Below are positions 5,355 to 5,413 of a DNA stretch of 5,413 nucleotides, one piece after another. Below the pieces are notes generated by a model. That model searched no databases, had not been told where the DNA came from, and saw only the letters and a list, made by a program, of their open reading frames with translations. The position numbers and the translations under genes are program-made. Where the stretch lies: the NCBI GenBank assembly GCA_964561525.1, contig CAZLPY010000066.1, positions 1 to 5,413 of the forward strand. The letters run 5' to 3'. Origin of the DNA: CAZLPY01 sp964561525 (lineage in GTDB: Bacteria > Patescibacteriota > UBA1384 > CAJBMM01). Each line of letters begins with the position of its first letter. The first letter of the stretch is position 1.

Positions 5355-5413
5355 ATGCACTGAGGGCTTTACGTTATGGAGGTGGGATTGCAGCAGGGCT
5401 TTCGGTGGGTACT
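5355..5413. other. Right-edge segment, possible truncated gene on either strand
   Basis: On the + strand, ATG 5376 opens a frame to the edge (MEVGLQQGFRWV). In the same frame, TTG 5388 lies five bases after GGAGG (5378-5382), a plausible ribosome site and start. On the minus strand, one frame entering from the edge reads VPTESPAAIPPP and stops at 5378-5376, which could be the C terminus of a convergent gene. The segment is too short to choose. Confidence 0.25.

Overview
The window is compact bacterial chromosome with five supported genes on both strands, one of them cut by the left edge. No gene-free gap reaches 300 bases; the longest is about 118 bases at the right edge. There is no rRNA, tRNA, transposase, CRISPR array or phage gene. 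A bacterium is indicated by the peptidoglycan gene murA, intrinsic terminators, Shine-Dalgarno sites and sigma70-like promoter boxes. The mix of an ADP-forming acyl-CoA synthetase, several very small genes, a divergent MurA and a short single-span protein with a Thr/Ser/Ala-rich linker recalls Patescibacteria (CPR) genomes. That assignment is an impression, not a demonstration.

Layout. Bases 1-339 (+) hold the C-terminal part of a single-span membrane protein. Bases 419-2524 (+) encode a fused alpha-beta ADP-forming acetate/acyl-CoA synthetase. It ends 18 bases inside the 3' end of the convergent gene at 2507-3232 (-), a VIT1/CCC1-family iron/manganese transporter. Divergent from the transporter, 3346-3543 (+) encodes a 65-residue hydrophobic protein behind a perfect Shine-Dalgarno sequence, followed by two hairpins, the second a good terminator. 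murA lies at 3622-4932 (-). Divergent from it, 5044-5295 (+) encodes an 83-residue protein of unknown function with its own promoter, ribosome binding site and strong terminator. The last 60 bases may hold an edge-truncated gene.

The genes do not form one operon: nearly every one has its own promoter, and directions alternate. The synthetase would make ATP from acetyl-CoA, MurA commits UDP-GlcNAc to peptidoglycan, and the VIT protein would move divalent metal. No defence, mobile or biosynthetic system is visible. The least explained items are the two small genes, a pair of related 13-bp inverted repeats over the promoter of the 83-residue gene, and a strong promoter lying within the longest reading of the VIT gene.
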